DNA of 55,605 nucleotides from Streptomyces sp. ISL-12 (GTDB taxonomy: Bacteria; Actinomycetota; Actinomycetes; Streptomycetales; Streptomycetaceae). The notes beneath the pieces are model-generated. The model worked only from the letters and a program-made list of their open reading frames with translations, ran no database searches and was not told the origin of the DNA. Made by a program: the position numbers and the translations under genes. Shown piece after piece: positions 17,040-23,962 of the stretch (its first letter is position 1; each line of letters starts with the position of its first letter). The stretch lies in the NCBI RefSeq assembly GCF_018614415.1, contig NZ_JAGGOO010000074.1, positions 1 through 55,605 of the forward strand, written 5' to 3'.

Positions 17040-17732
17040 TCAGGCCGGCTGGCCGAGGGGCCGGATGGTCAGGGTGTTGAGGTCGACGCCCGCCGGTTGG
17101 TCGAGGGCGAAGCGGACGGCCTCGGCGATGGGCTGGGGAGACAGGGCGAAGGGGGGAACGCTGACGCCTTCCCAGAAGGGTGTGTCGATCATGCCGGGGT
17201 TGACGACCGTGACACCGATGCCGCGGGTCGTGGCGAGCAGGCGCAGGTTCTCGGCGAGTCCGGTGGTGGCCCACTTGGTGGCCGAGTAGAGATTGCCGGG
17301 AGAGTTCTTCAGCCCGGCGACGCTGCCGATGAGCACCAGCCGTCCGCCCGTGGCCTCCAGGTGGGGCAGGGTGGCATGGGCCAGCAGGGCGGGGCCGAGG
17401 ACGTTGGTGAGAACCATCGGCGCCCACGACGTCGGGTCGCCGGCCCCGATGGAGTCGCCGGACATGAATCCGGCGTTGGCCACCGCCGCGTCGAGGGCAC
17501 CGAAGTGCTCCACGGTGCGGGTGACGGCCGACGCGGTGGCCTCCCAGTCCGCCGCGTCCGCGACCAGGCCCAGCAGCCGGCCGGGGTGGCCGGCCTCGTC
17601 GAGGAAGGTCTTCAGCTTGTTCTCGTCGCGGCCGGTGACCGCCACGCGGTGGCCGCGGTCGAGGAGCAGCCGGGCGGTGTGGGCGCCGATACCGCTGGTC
17701 GCGCCGGTGATCAGTACGGTCTTGCTGGACAT
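17040..17732 (-). CDS. Short-chain dehydrogenase/reductase (SDR)
   Basis: 230 aa. Classical SDR: cofactor motif TGATSGIG (8-15), NAG in VANAGFMSG, catalytic Ser in LIGSVAG, and YSATK with Tyr/Lys. NADP(H) use is suggested by the Arg/Asp after the second strand (VTGRDENK). The substrate is unknown. AGGAG precedes the ATG at 17732. It is divergent from the XRE/MmyB regulator, an arrangement in which the regulator usually controls the SDR. Confidence 0.93.
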   Translation of the reverse strand: MSSKTVLITGATSGIGAHTARLLLDRGHRVAVTGRDENKLKTFLDEAGHPGRLLGLVADAADWEATASAVTRTVEHFGALDAAVANAGFMSGDSIGAGDPTSWAPMVLTNVLGPALLAHATLPHLEATGGRLVLIGSVAGLKNSPGNLYSATKWATTGLAENLRLLATTRGIGVTVVNPGMIDTPFWEGVSVPPFALSPQPIAEAVRFALDQPAGVDLNTLTIRPLGQPA

Positions 17733-17896
17733 GGTCGGGCTCCTGAGGTGGATGGGGGGCGGCGGCCCGTGCTGAGCGCCGCTCAAGCGGTTCGCCGACC
17801 TCATGGAACCGGCGCCGTCAGAGGCGGACAAGGCCGTGTTCATGGGGGGTATAAACACAACCCCTCTACCGGCGGGACCCTGGGTAACCTGGACGA

Positions 17897-18826
17897 ATGG
17901 AACCTCCGCCCGAGAGTCGCACCGGTGATCCCGTCGACAACCGCTCGGACATCCGCGGCTTCCTCACGAGCCGACGTGCCAAGCTCTCCCCGGAGCGGGT
18001 CGGACTGCCCACCGGCCGGCGCCGACGGGTTCCCGGACTGCGGCGCGAGGAGGTCGCGGCCCTCGCCGGCGTGAGCACCGAGTGGTACACACGCCTGGAG
18101 AAGGGCCACATCAGCGGCGTCTCCGAGGACGTACTGGAAGCGGTCGCGCGGGCGTTGCTCCTCGATGAGGACGAGCGCACCTACCTGCTCGATCTGGCCA
18201 GAGCGGCCCGCCCCGCCCGCCGCGGGTCGCGCCGCCGCAAGGACGTCAAGATCCCGCCGTCCGTCCAGTGGATGGTGGACTCCATGACCATGGCCCCCGC
18301 CTTCGTACGCACCGGCCGTCTGGACATCGTCGCGAGCAACGCGCTGTGCAGGGCCCTGTATTCGCCGATGTTCGACAGCGCAACCACCGGCGAGCGGGGC
18401 TGCCCCAACTTCCCCCGTTACTTCTTCCTCGACCCCGGCTCCCGCGACTTCTTCGTCGACTGGGAGGAAGGCGCGAGGGCCACGGTCGCGGTGCTCCGCG
18501 CCGAAGCCGGACGTGAACCTCACGACCGGGCCCTGCGTGAGCTCGTCGGTGAACTGTCCACGCTCAGCCCCGACTTCCGCACCATGTGGGCCAGTCACGA
18601 CGTACGGATCCGCCACGAAGGCGTCAAGCGGCTGGATCATCCCGAAGTCGGCCGTCTGGAGATGACCTTCCGCTCCCTGAACCTGCCCCTGCCGCAACGG
18701 GCCGTACACGACCTGATCATCTACACGGCCGAGCCGGGCACCCCCTGGGAGGACCGCCTCAAACTGCTCGCCAGTTGGGCAGCACCGCAGACCTCACCCA
18801 CGGAGCCGACCCGCCCGCCCCACTGA
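17897..18826 (+). CDS. XRE-family regulator with MmyB-like ligand-binding domain
   Basis: 309 aa. An N-terminal HTH (RREEVAALAGVSTEWYTRLEKGH) is followed by a C-terminal PAS-like MmyB domain (about 110-290) that binds fatty acid-like ligands in this family. The ATG at 17897 has TAACCT at 17885-17890, six nt upstream, and no Shine-Dalgarno, so the mRNA is probably leaderless. It likely represses or activates the divergent SDR through the 164-bp shared region. Confidence 0.92.
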   Translation: MEPPPESRTGDPVDNRSDIRGFLTSRRAKLSPERVGLPTGRRRRVPGLRREEVAALAGVSTEWYTRLEKGHISGVSEDVLEAVARALLLDEDERTYLLDLARAARPARRGSRRRKDVKIPPSVQWMVDSMTMAPAFVRTGRLDIVASNALCRALYSPMFDSATTGERGCPNFPRYFFLDPGSRDFFVDWEEGARATVAVLRAEAGREPHDRALRELVGELSTLSPDFRTMWASHDVRIRHEGVKRLDHPEVGRLEMTFRSLNLPLPQRAVHDLIIYTAEPGTPWEDRLKLLASWAAPQTSPTEPTRPPH

Positions 18827-18836
18827 CCTCACGCCA

Positions 18837-18950
18837 TGTCCACCTCCGCCGGCCGGGCCGGCAGGATGAGGTCCAGCGCGGCCGGCCAGGTCCTTCGCCG
18901 ACCTCACCGGTGATCACTGCTGCGGCAAGTCCGAGAACGCGCCTGGTCAT
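18837..18950 (-). pseudogene. Possible gene remnant
   Basis: The minus strand opens MTRRVLGLAAAVITGEVGE from an ATG at 18950, and a different frame downstream ends ALDLILPARPAEVDMA with a TGA. The two pieces look like the ends of an enzyme collapsed into about 115 bp by deletion and frameshift. This is a pattern judgement only. Confidence 0.25.
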
Positions 18951-18970
18951 GGCCCCTCTTCACGAGTGGC

Positions 18971-18984
18971 ACTGACGTGTCAGT
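18971..18984. promoter_or_regulatory. Palindrome upstream of the 243-aa protein gene
   Basis: ACTGACGTGTCAGT has perfect 6-bp arms around GT. It lies 81 bp before the GTG at 19065 and is a candidate operator. Confidence 0.4.
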
Positions 18985-19064
18985 ACTCCGGGCCCAGGAC
19001 CGTAAATGACGTGCGTCCGTTCGACATCCTGGGCTACGTTCTCCCTGTTCGAAGGGGGACCCAA

Positions 19065-19796
19065 GTGGCGAAGCTGAACCAGATCATCGCCGTCGAGAAG
19101 GGCGTCAAGAGCAAGTCGCTCCAGGACGTCACCGCCGCGCACCAGAAGGTGCTCAAACCCGCGCTGCTCGCCGGGATCTCGCGTACGTACCAGCCGAAGG
19201 ACGAGGAGGGCGAGCAGTTGCCGCCCGAGTCCACGCGGGTGCAGGTGCAGGCGGAGGACGTGCTGCGGGAGACGGCCGCGTCGCTGACCCGGCTGTTCGA
19301 CGTGACCGCGACCAAGGACTGGGCCAACTGCACCGCCCGCGCCGATGTCACGGTCGACGGGCGGACGATCGTCGCGGACGTCCCGGTCAGCTATCTGCTC
19401 TTCCTGGAGAAGCAGCTCAGCGACCTGCACGCCTTCGTCAAGAAGCTGCCCACCCTCGACGCCGCCGAGTCCTGGGCCCTCGACCCGTCCACCGACTGGT
19501 GGAAGACGGAGCCGGTGCGCACCATCCGTACCAAGAAGGTGCCCCGCAACCACGTCAAGGCGGAGGCCACCGAGAAGCACCCGGCGCAGGTCGAGGTGTA
19601 CTACGAGGACGTGCCGATCGGGTACTGGACGACCGTGAAGTTCTCGGGCGCGCTTCCCGCGCGGCGGGTCAACGAGCTGGCCGAGCGGATCGAGAAGCTC
19701 CAGCAGGCGGTGAAGTTCGCCCGCGAGGAGGCCAACGGCGCCGAGGTCACCGACCAGCGGGTCGGGGACGCGGTGTTCGGTTACCTCTTCGGGTGA
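19065..19796 (+). CDS. Uncharacterised 243-aa protein next to the Y-RNA-like gene
   Basis: Start GTG at 19065 (MAKLNQIIAVEKGVKSK...) with GGGGGA upstream. The protein is soluble and Lys-rich, with a helical N-terminus (QDVTAAHQKVLKPALLAG), a middle region ending VPVSYLLFLEKQLSDLHAFVKKLP, a basic WKTEPVRTIRTKKVPRNHVKAEATEKHP stretch, and a helical C-terminus (RVNELAERIEKLQQAVKFAREEAN). No named domain was recognised; it is not a TROVE/Ro60 protein. Codon use is normal for the host. It is followed by a hairpin, then by the Y-RNA-like sequence on the same strand 156 bp downstream, which makes an RNA-related role worth testing. Confidence 0.85.
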   Translation: MAKLNQIIAVEKGVKSKSLQDVTAAHQKVLKPALLAGISRTYQPKDEEGEQLPPESTRVQVQAEDVLRETAASLTRLFDVTATKDWANCTARADVTVDGRTIVADVPVSYLLFLEKQLSDLHAFVKKLPTLDAAESWALDPSTDWWKTEPVRTIRTKKVPRNHVKAEATEKHPAQVEVYYEDVPIGYWTTVKFSGALPARRVNELAERIEKLQQAVKFAREEANGAEVTDQRVGDAVFGYLFG

Positions 19797-19815
19797 GACC
19801 GCCCGCCCCTCATCT

Positions 19816-19837
19816 CCCCCGCGTGCGAGCGCGGGGG
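19816..19837 (+). terminator. Hairpin after the 243-aa protein gene
   Basis: CCCCCGCG (19816-19823) pairs with CGCGGGGG (19830-19837) around a 6-nt loop, 20 nt after the stop codon. Confidence 0.7.
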
Positions 19838-19851
19838 TGCGCAAGCTGAAA

Positions 19852-19863
19852 CTGAACGTTCAG
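19852..19863. promoter_or_regulatory. 12-bp perfect palindrome before the Y-RNA-like gene
   Basis: CTGAACGTTCAG, flanked by further CTGAA/TGAA half-sites, lies about 90 bp upstream of the RNA. It may be an operator for the RNA promoter. Confidence 0.4.
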
Positions 19864-19952
19864 CCTGAAGTGGCGTGTGGCCCTACCGGGCCCGCGCCGT
19901 CAATCTCAGACTCTCGCTCCAGTCTCAGCATCGCCGCCGATCGCCGGGTCGA

Positions 19953-20062
19953 CGGAGCCGGACGAACGCCGTCGGATGGGAGTTCGAATCTCTCCTGCAC
20001 CGCTTCGTGGTGCGGTAGTTCAAAGGAAGAACACGACGGCCTGACGACTGATCCGGTCTCCG
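19953..20062 (+). ncRNA. Y-RNA-like (YrlA-type) tRNA-mimic RNA
   Basis: The 5' and 3' ends form a long stem: CGGAG and CCGGA (19953-19962) pair with TCCGG and CTCCG (20052-20062, one bulged U). Then an internal loop, and a 7-bp helix 19968-19974/20034-20040. Inside lie a T arm (GGGAG, loop TTCGAAT, CTCTC; 19978-19994), an acceptor-like 7-bp hairpin CTGCACC/GGTGCGG (19995-20001/20009-20015), then UA and a D arm (GTTC, AAAGGAA, GAAC; 20018-20032). All tRNA tertiary landmarks are present (U8, A9, A14, GG, A21, TTCGA) but in permuted order, as in bacterial Y RNAs. The strand GACGAACG (19961-19968) resembles the conserved Ro60-binding strand. A permuted tRNA gene is less likely because the stem continues past the anticodon position. 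Confidence 0.75.
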
Positions 20063-20100
20063 CACTGAAACCGGCGTGCGCATCAGGTGGCAGCCCCAGG

Positions 20101-20130
20101 GGCCCGGGAGCAGGCTACGCTCCCGGGTCC
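20101..20130 (+). terminator. Strong hairpin after the Y-RNA-like gene
   Basis: CCCGGGAGC (20103-20111) pairs with GCTCCCGGG (20119-20127), extendable by flanking G-C and G-U pairs. It lies 40 nt downstream of the RNA and is the likely terminator. Confidence 0.75.
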
Positions 20131-20144
20131 CGCCACGTTCCCCC

Positions 20145-20178
20145 ATGGATCACCGGGTGTTATGGATCACCGGGTGTT
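20145..20178. repeat. 17-bp tandem direct repeat at the 3' end of the MazG-like gene
   Basis: ATGGATCACCGGGTGTT occurs twice head to tail (20145-20161 and 20162-20178). The inner copy encodes the last residues and stop of the minus-strand MazG-like gene; the outer copy duplicates that end. Confidence 0.9.
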
Positions 20179-20499
20179 GTGCGGTCGCGCCGCCACCCGT
20201 TCCAGATGTCCCGCGAAGACCTGCCGGGCCTCCGGTGTCAGGGTACGCAGTGCCACCAGGGCCGTGATGGCGACGTCGCACAGCTCCGCCTCGACGTCGT
20301 CCCAGGTGTGGGTGACGCCCTTGCGGGGGTTCTGGCCGGTCACGCCGATCACCGCCTCGGCGACCTCGCCGACCTCCTCGGAGAGTTTCAGCAGGCGCAG
20401 CAGCAGGCCCTCCCGGCCGGCTCGCTCGGGCTGGTCGGTCTCCAGCCGGCGCCACAGGTCGTCGATGACGGAGAAGAGGTCGGTGCGCTCGTCGGTCAT
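20167..20499 (-). CDS. MazG-like nucleotide pyrophosphohydrolase
   Basis: 110 aa, a single MazG-type four-helix unit. Metal-binding residues: KLSEEVGEVAEAVIG (ExxE) and VEAELCDVAITAL (ExxD). Expected to hydrolyse non-canonical NTPs to NMP and pyrophosphate. It lies 23 bp downstream of the DoxX gene on the same strand, so probably co-transcribed with it. Confidence 0.9.
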   Translation of the reverse strand: MTDERTDLFSVIDDLWRRLETDQPERAGREGLLLRLLKLSEEVGEVAEAVIGVTGQNPRKGVTHTWDDVEAELCDVAITALVALRTLTPEARQVFAGHLERVAARPHNTR

Positions 20500-20522
20500 G
20501 CGGAGCAGCCTGCCAGGTCACC

Positions 20523-21068
20523 TCAGTCGAACAACGGTTCCTGCTCGCCCTCCGCCGCCCGCCGCATCCGCCGGTTGCGCCCGCCGATCACCACCGCCGT
20601 CGCCGCGGCCGTCACCGCGAAGGCCACCGGCACCATCCAGTTCCGGTTCACGGCGTGCCCGAGGGCGGCGTCGAGGGAGAGGCGGCCGGGGCCGGTGACC
20701 GCGAGACCGGTCGCCGTCAGGCCCAGCGAGGCGGCGTACTCGTAGCCGCCGCCCTGGGCGAAGAAGCCGTTCGGGGCGTGCACCGCCGCCGCGCCCGCCA
20801 TCGCGCCGGCCGCCGCCGCACCGGCCGCCGGGGTGGCCAGGCCCATCGCCAGCAGCAGCCCGCCGCCCGCCTCCGCCAGCCCCGCCATCGTCGCGCTCCG
20901 CTTCCCGGGAACGTAGCCCATGGCCTCCATGGCCTGGCCGGTCCCCTCGATCCCGCCGCCCCCGAACCAGCCGAGCAGCTTCTGCGCGCCGTGCGCGGCC
21001 AGCACCCCGCCGGTCCCCAGCCGGAGCAACAGCAGGCCGACGTCACGCCGGTCGTAACAGCAGGTCAT
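20523..21068 (-). CDS. DoxX-family membrane protein
   Basis: 181 aa. Four hydrophobic helices with the DoxX start pattern LLLLRLGTGGVLAAHGAQKLLGWFGG. The family is linked to redox and thiol stress membrane complexes. The C-terminus is basic (GGRNRRMRR) and cytoplasmic. AGGAG precedes the ATG at 21068. Confidence 0.9.
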   Translation of the reverse strand: MTCCYDRRDVGLLLLRLGTGGVLAAHGAQKLLGWFGGGGIEGTGQAMEAMGYVPGKRSATMAGLAEAGGGLLLAMGLATPAAGAAAAGAMAGAAAVHAPNGFFAQGGGYEYAASLGLTATGLAVTGPGRLSLDAALGHAVNRNWMVPVAFAVTAAATAVVIGGRNRRMRRAAEGEQEPLFD

Positions 21069-21220
21069 GGTGGACTCCTTAGTCGAGCGGCAGCACCCCC
21101 CGGGTCTCCTGCTCCCCCCAGGTCTCCTGCTTCCACCGTCGCACCCCGCGTGCCCGGCGGGCCCGCCCCCGGGCGCCGTTCGGGTGGCGGGGGGCCACGG
21201 GCGGTGTGAGGCTGGCCGCC

Positions 21221-21547
21221 ATGACGATCCAGACGACGCGACTGAGCGACCCGGCCGTCCGTGCCTTCGTCGCCGCGGTGAACGCCCATGACCGCGAGGC
21301 CTTCCTCGCGCTGCTCGCGCCCGACGCCACGATGTCCGACGACGGGGCCGACCGGGACCTCGACGACTGGATCGACCGGGAGATCTTCTCCTCCCACGGT
21401 CGTCTGGAGGTCGACAACGAGTCCCGGGACGGCCGGGCCCTCGTCGCCCGCCACCGCAACGACACCTGGGGCGAGATGCGCACCCGGTGGGCGTTCACCG
21501 TGGACGACGACGGGAAGATCACCCGCTTCGAGACCGGGCAGGCGTAA
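21221..21547 (+). CDS. NTF2/SnoaL-like domain protein
   Basis: 108 aa, a small alpha+beta cone fold. Typical pattern: RAFVAAVNAHDREAFLALLAPDATMSDDG, then W and a C-terminal strand GKITRFETGQA. It may be a ligand-binding or small isomerase-like protein; no catalytic residues can be assigned. The ATG at 21221 has GAGG 9-10 nt upstream. Confidence 0.88.
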   Translation: MTIQTTRLSDPAVRAFVAAVNAHDREAFLALLAPDATMSDDGADRDLDDWIDREIFSSHGRLEVDNESRDGRALVARHRNDTWGEMRTRWAFTVDDDGKITRFETGQA

Positions 21548-21607
21548 CGGCGAGGACCGCGGGCGGGGGTTGCCTTCGGGTGCGCTTCAACTCCTAGCGT
21601 CCCGTCC

Positions 21608-22579
21608 ATGGAGAAGATCTACGGACACAGCGACAGGGTGCTCGGCTTCGGGTGCTGGGCGATCGCCGGGGAGTGGTGGGACACCGCCGGGCAGCCGCTC
21701 GGCTGGGGGAAGACCGACGACGAGGAGTCCGTACGGGCGATCCACCGCGCCCTCGACCTCGGCGTCACCTTCTTCGACACGGCGGACGTCTACGGGGCCG
21801 GGCACAGCGAACGGCTGCTGGGCCGCGCCCTCGGCCGGCGCCGCGCGGACGTGGCCGTCGCCACCAAGTGGGGCAACCTCTTCGACGAGCGGACCCGCAC
21901 CCTCACCGGCGCCGACCCCACACCCGAGTACGCCCGCCGCGCGCTGACCGCGTCCCTCGCCCGGCTCGGCACCGACCACGTCGACCTCTACCAGCTCCAC
22001 CTCGGCGACGTCGCACCGCACCGCGCCGCCGAACTGCGCGACCTCTGCGAGGAGTTCGTCAAGGAAGGGCTCGTGCGGGCGTACGGCTGGTCCACCGACG
22101 ACCCGCAGCGGGCCGCCGTGTTCGCGGCCGGGGCGCACTGCGCGGCCGTGCAGTACCGGGCCAACGTGCTCCAGGACGCCCCCGAGATGCACGCCCTGTG
22201 CGAGACGGCGGACCTCGCGGGGATCATCCGCAGCCCCCTGGCCATGGGGCTGCTCACCGGCAAGCACGGGGACGGCCGGGCCCCGGCGGCGGGGGACATC
22301 CGCAGCGCCCCGCCCGCCTGGCTGCCGGGGTTCGGCGACGGCGGCGGTGCCGATCCCGCGTGGCTGGCCCGGGTCGAGGCGCTCCGGGAGGTGCTCACCA
22401 GCGGCGGCCGTACGCTCACCCAGGGCGCCCTGGCCTGGCTGTGGGCCCGCAGCCCGCGCACCGTCCCCATCCCCGGGTTCCGGTCGGTCGCGCAGGCCGA
22501 GGAGAACGCGGGCGCGATGGCGAAGGGACCGCTGGGCGAGGCGGAGATGGCCGAGGCCGAGCGGATCCTGGGGCGCTGA
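21608..22579 (+). CDS. Aldo/keto reductase
   Basis: 323 aa (TIM barrel). Catalytic tetrad visible: Asp and Tyr in FFDTADVYGAG, Lys in VATKWGN, and His in LYQLHLGD. C-terminal IPGFRSVAQAEENAGA binds NADP(H). Similar to YdhF/IolS-type AKRs; the substrate is unknown. TAGCGT (21595-21600) lies 7 nt before the ATG with TTGCCT 19 bp further up, so the transcript is probably leaderless. Confidence 0.92.
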   Translation: MEKIYGHSDRVLGFGCWAIAGEWWDTAGQPLGWGKTDDEESVRAIHRALDLGVTFFDTADVYGAGHSERLLGRALGRRRADVAVATKWGNLFDERTRTLTGADPTPEYARRALTASLARLGTDHVDLYQLHLGDVAPHRAAELRDLCEEFVKEGLVRAYGWSTDDPQRAAVFAAGAHCAAVQYRANVLQDAPEMHALCETADLAGIIRSPLAMGLLTGKHGDGRAPAAGDIRSAPPAWLPGFGDGGGADPAWLARVEALREVLTSGGRTLTQGALAWLWARSPRTVPIPGFRSVAQAEENAGAMAKGPLGEAEMAEAERILGR

Positions 22580-22593
22580 CGCCCGGAAGCCGG

Positions 22594-22718
22594 GGGCATG
22601 TGGCAGCCGTTCCGCGTACCGGCGCGTACCTCGCGCGAGCCTGCGCGGGGTCCACCCCCTGCCGGTACCGCGGAACGGCTGCTCCCCCCTCGGGATGGTC
22701 CGTCGGCGCCACATGCCC
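22594..22718. repeat. Long nested inverted repeat (structured intergenic element)
   Basis: The outer arms GGGCATGTGGC (22594-22604) and GCCACATGCCC (22708-22718) are perfect. Directly inside on the left, 22605-22623 pairs with 22661-22680 over 19 bp with one bulged base. The centre (22624-22660) holds a further CTCGCGCGAG palindrome. It does not look like a simple terminator; it may be an RNA element or a decayed miniature mobile element. Confidence 0.8.
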
Positions 22719-22823
22719 ACCGGCGCTCCGATTGTGGAGCTTCGGTGAAGGAGAGTTGAGCATAAGGCGGCTACGGGCCGCAATGCTGCGGACTTCACGA
22801 CTCCGCTTGTGTAGATCCGCTCG

Positions 22824-22852
22824 GCCGGGACGGTCGTGACGGCCGTCCCGGC
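22824..22852. terminator. Terminator hairpin after the Gfo/Idh/MocA gene
   Basis: GCCGGGACGG (22824-22833) pairs with CCGTCCCGGC (22843-22852) around a 9-nt loop, 4 bp from the end of the minus-strand oxidoreductase gene. Confidence 0.85.
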
Positions 22853-22856
22853 GCGT

Positions 22857-23873
22857 TCACGCGAGCGTGGCCACCGGCTCCTCGCCCGGGTAGCGCACAC
22901 CCACGCGGTCCCGGATCGCGTCGAGCGTCCGCATCACCGCCAGGGTGCCGTCCAGCGGGAGCAGCGGGGACTCGGTCTCCCCGGCCCGCAGGGCGCGCAT
23001 CACCTCCCGGGCCTCGTGCGCGAGACTGGCCCGCGGGCCGTCCGCCGGGTCGGCCGTGAACTCCTCGGGGTCGCGGCCGTCCCGGTGCAGCACGAAGCGG
23101 CTGGGGAAGAAGAAGCCGTCCGGTACGTCGATGCGGCCCGTCGAGCCGGTGATCGAGGCGGAGTTGGCCGTACCGCCGACGATGGAGCAGTGCAGCGCGC
23201 CCAGGGCGCCGTTGTCCCAGGAGAGCAGCGCGCCCGTCTGGAGGTCGACGCCCTCCTCCGAGAGTGTCGCGCTCGCCGTCACCCGCGACGGCTCCCCGAG
23301 CAGCAACTGGGCGAAGGAGACCGGGTAGACGCCGAGGTCGAGCAGCGCGCCGCCGCCCTGCGCCGGGTCACGCAGCCGGTGGGCGGGCGGGAAGGGGCCC
23401 GCCAGCCCGAAGTCCGCCTGGACCGTGCGCACCTCGCCGATCGCGCCGTCGTCGACCAGCGCCTTCAACCGCCGGACCAGCGGGTTGCAGTACATCCACA
23501 TCGCCTCCATCAGGAAGGCGCCGCGCTCCCGGGCGAGGGCGACCAGTTCCGCCGCCTCCCGCGCGTTCAGCGTGAACGGCTTCTCGCACAGCACGCCCCG
23601 GCCCGCCTCCAGGCAGAGGCCGGCCGCCGCGCGGTGCGACGAGTGCGGGGTGGCGACGTACACCACGTCGACGTCCTCGTCGTGCGCCAGCGCCTCCCAG
23701 CCGCCGTACGCCCGCGCGATCCCGAACCGCTCCGCGAACGCCTTCGCCGACGCCTCGGTCCGCGACGCCACCGCCACGATCTCCGCGTCCGGCAGATCGA
23801 CCAGGTCCGCCGTGAACCTCGCCGCCATTCCGCCGGTCGCCAGAATTCCCCAGCGCACCTTCTGTTCGGCCAC
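22857..23873 (-). CDS. Gfo/Idh/MocA-family oxidoreductase
   Basis: 338 aa. N-terminal Rossmann fold (WGILATGGMAARF), the family motif CEKPFTLN with catalytic Lys, and a C-terminal alpha/beta domain with GGGALLDLGVYPV. NAD(P)-dependent oxidation or reduction of a sugar or related cyclic alcohol is expected. The GTG at 23873 is used. It is divergent from the Bcr/CflA gene across 89 bp. Confidence 0.92.
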   Translation of the reverse strand: MAEQKVRWGILATGGMAARFTADLVDLPDAEIVAVASRTEASAKAFAERFGIARAYGGWEALAHDEDVDVVYVATPHSSHRAAAGLCLEAGRGVLCEKPFTLNAREAAELVALARERGAFLMEAMWMYCNPLVRRLKALVDDGAIGEVRTVQADFGLAGPFPPAHRLRDPAQGGGALLDLGVYPVSFAQLLLGEPSRVTASATLSEEGVDLQTGALLSWDNGALGALHCSIVGGTANSASITGSTGRIDVPDGFFFPSRFVLHRDGRDPEEFTADPADGPRASLAHEAREVMRALRAGETESPLLPLDGTLAVMRTLDAIRDRVGVRYPGEEPVATLA

Positions 23874-23962
23874 CCGTGCCCACCCTCACCGAATTTGTCG
23901 TACAAGCTGATCGTTCGAGCTGAGAGCATAGGCGGCGGATCCGTCGAAGAGGGAGGGGGCGC

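Noticed and set aside
19978..20032. Canonical tRNA gene
   Set aside because: The T arm comes before the D arm and a long stem replaces the anticodon arm, so no standard cloverleaf forms.
20145..20178. Prophage attachment site
   Set aside because: The 17-bp repeats are adjacent with nothing between them, and no integrase is present.
22735..22822. tRNA-like region after the aldo/keto reductase
   Set aside because: No TTC-loop or acceptor pairing can be drawn.
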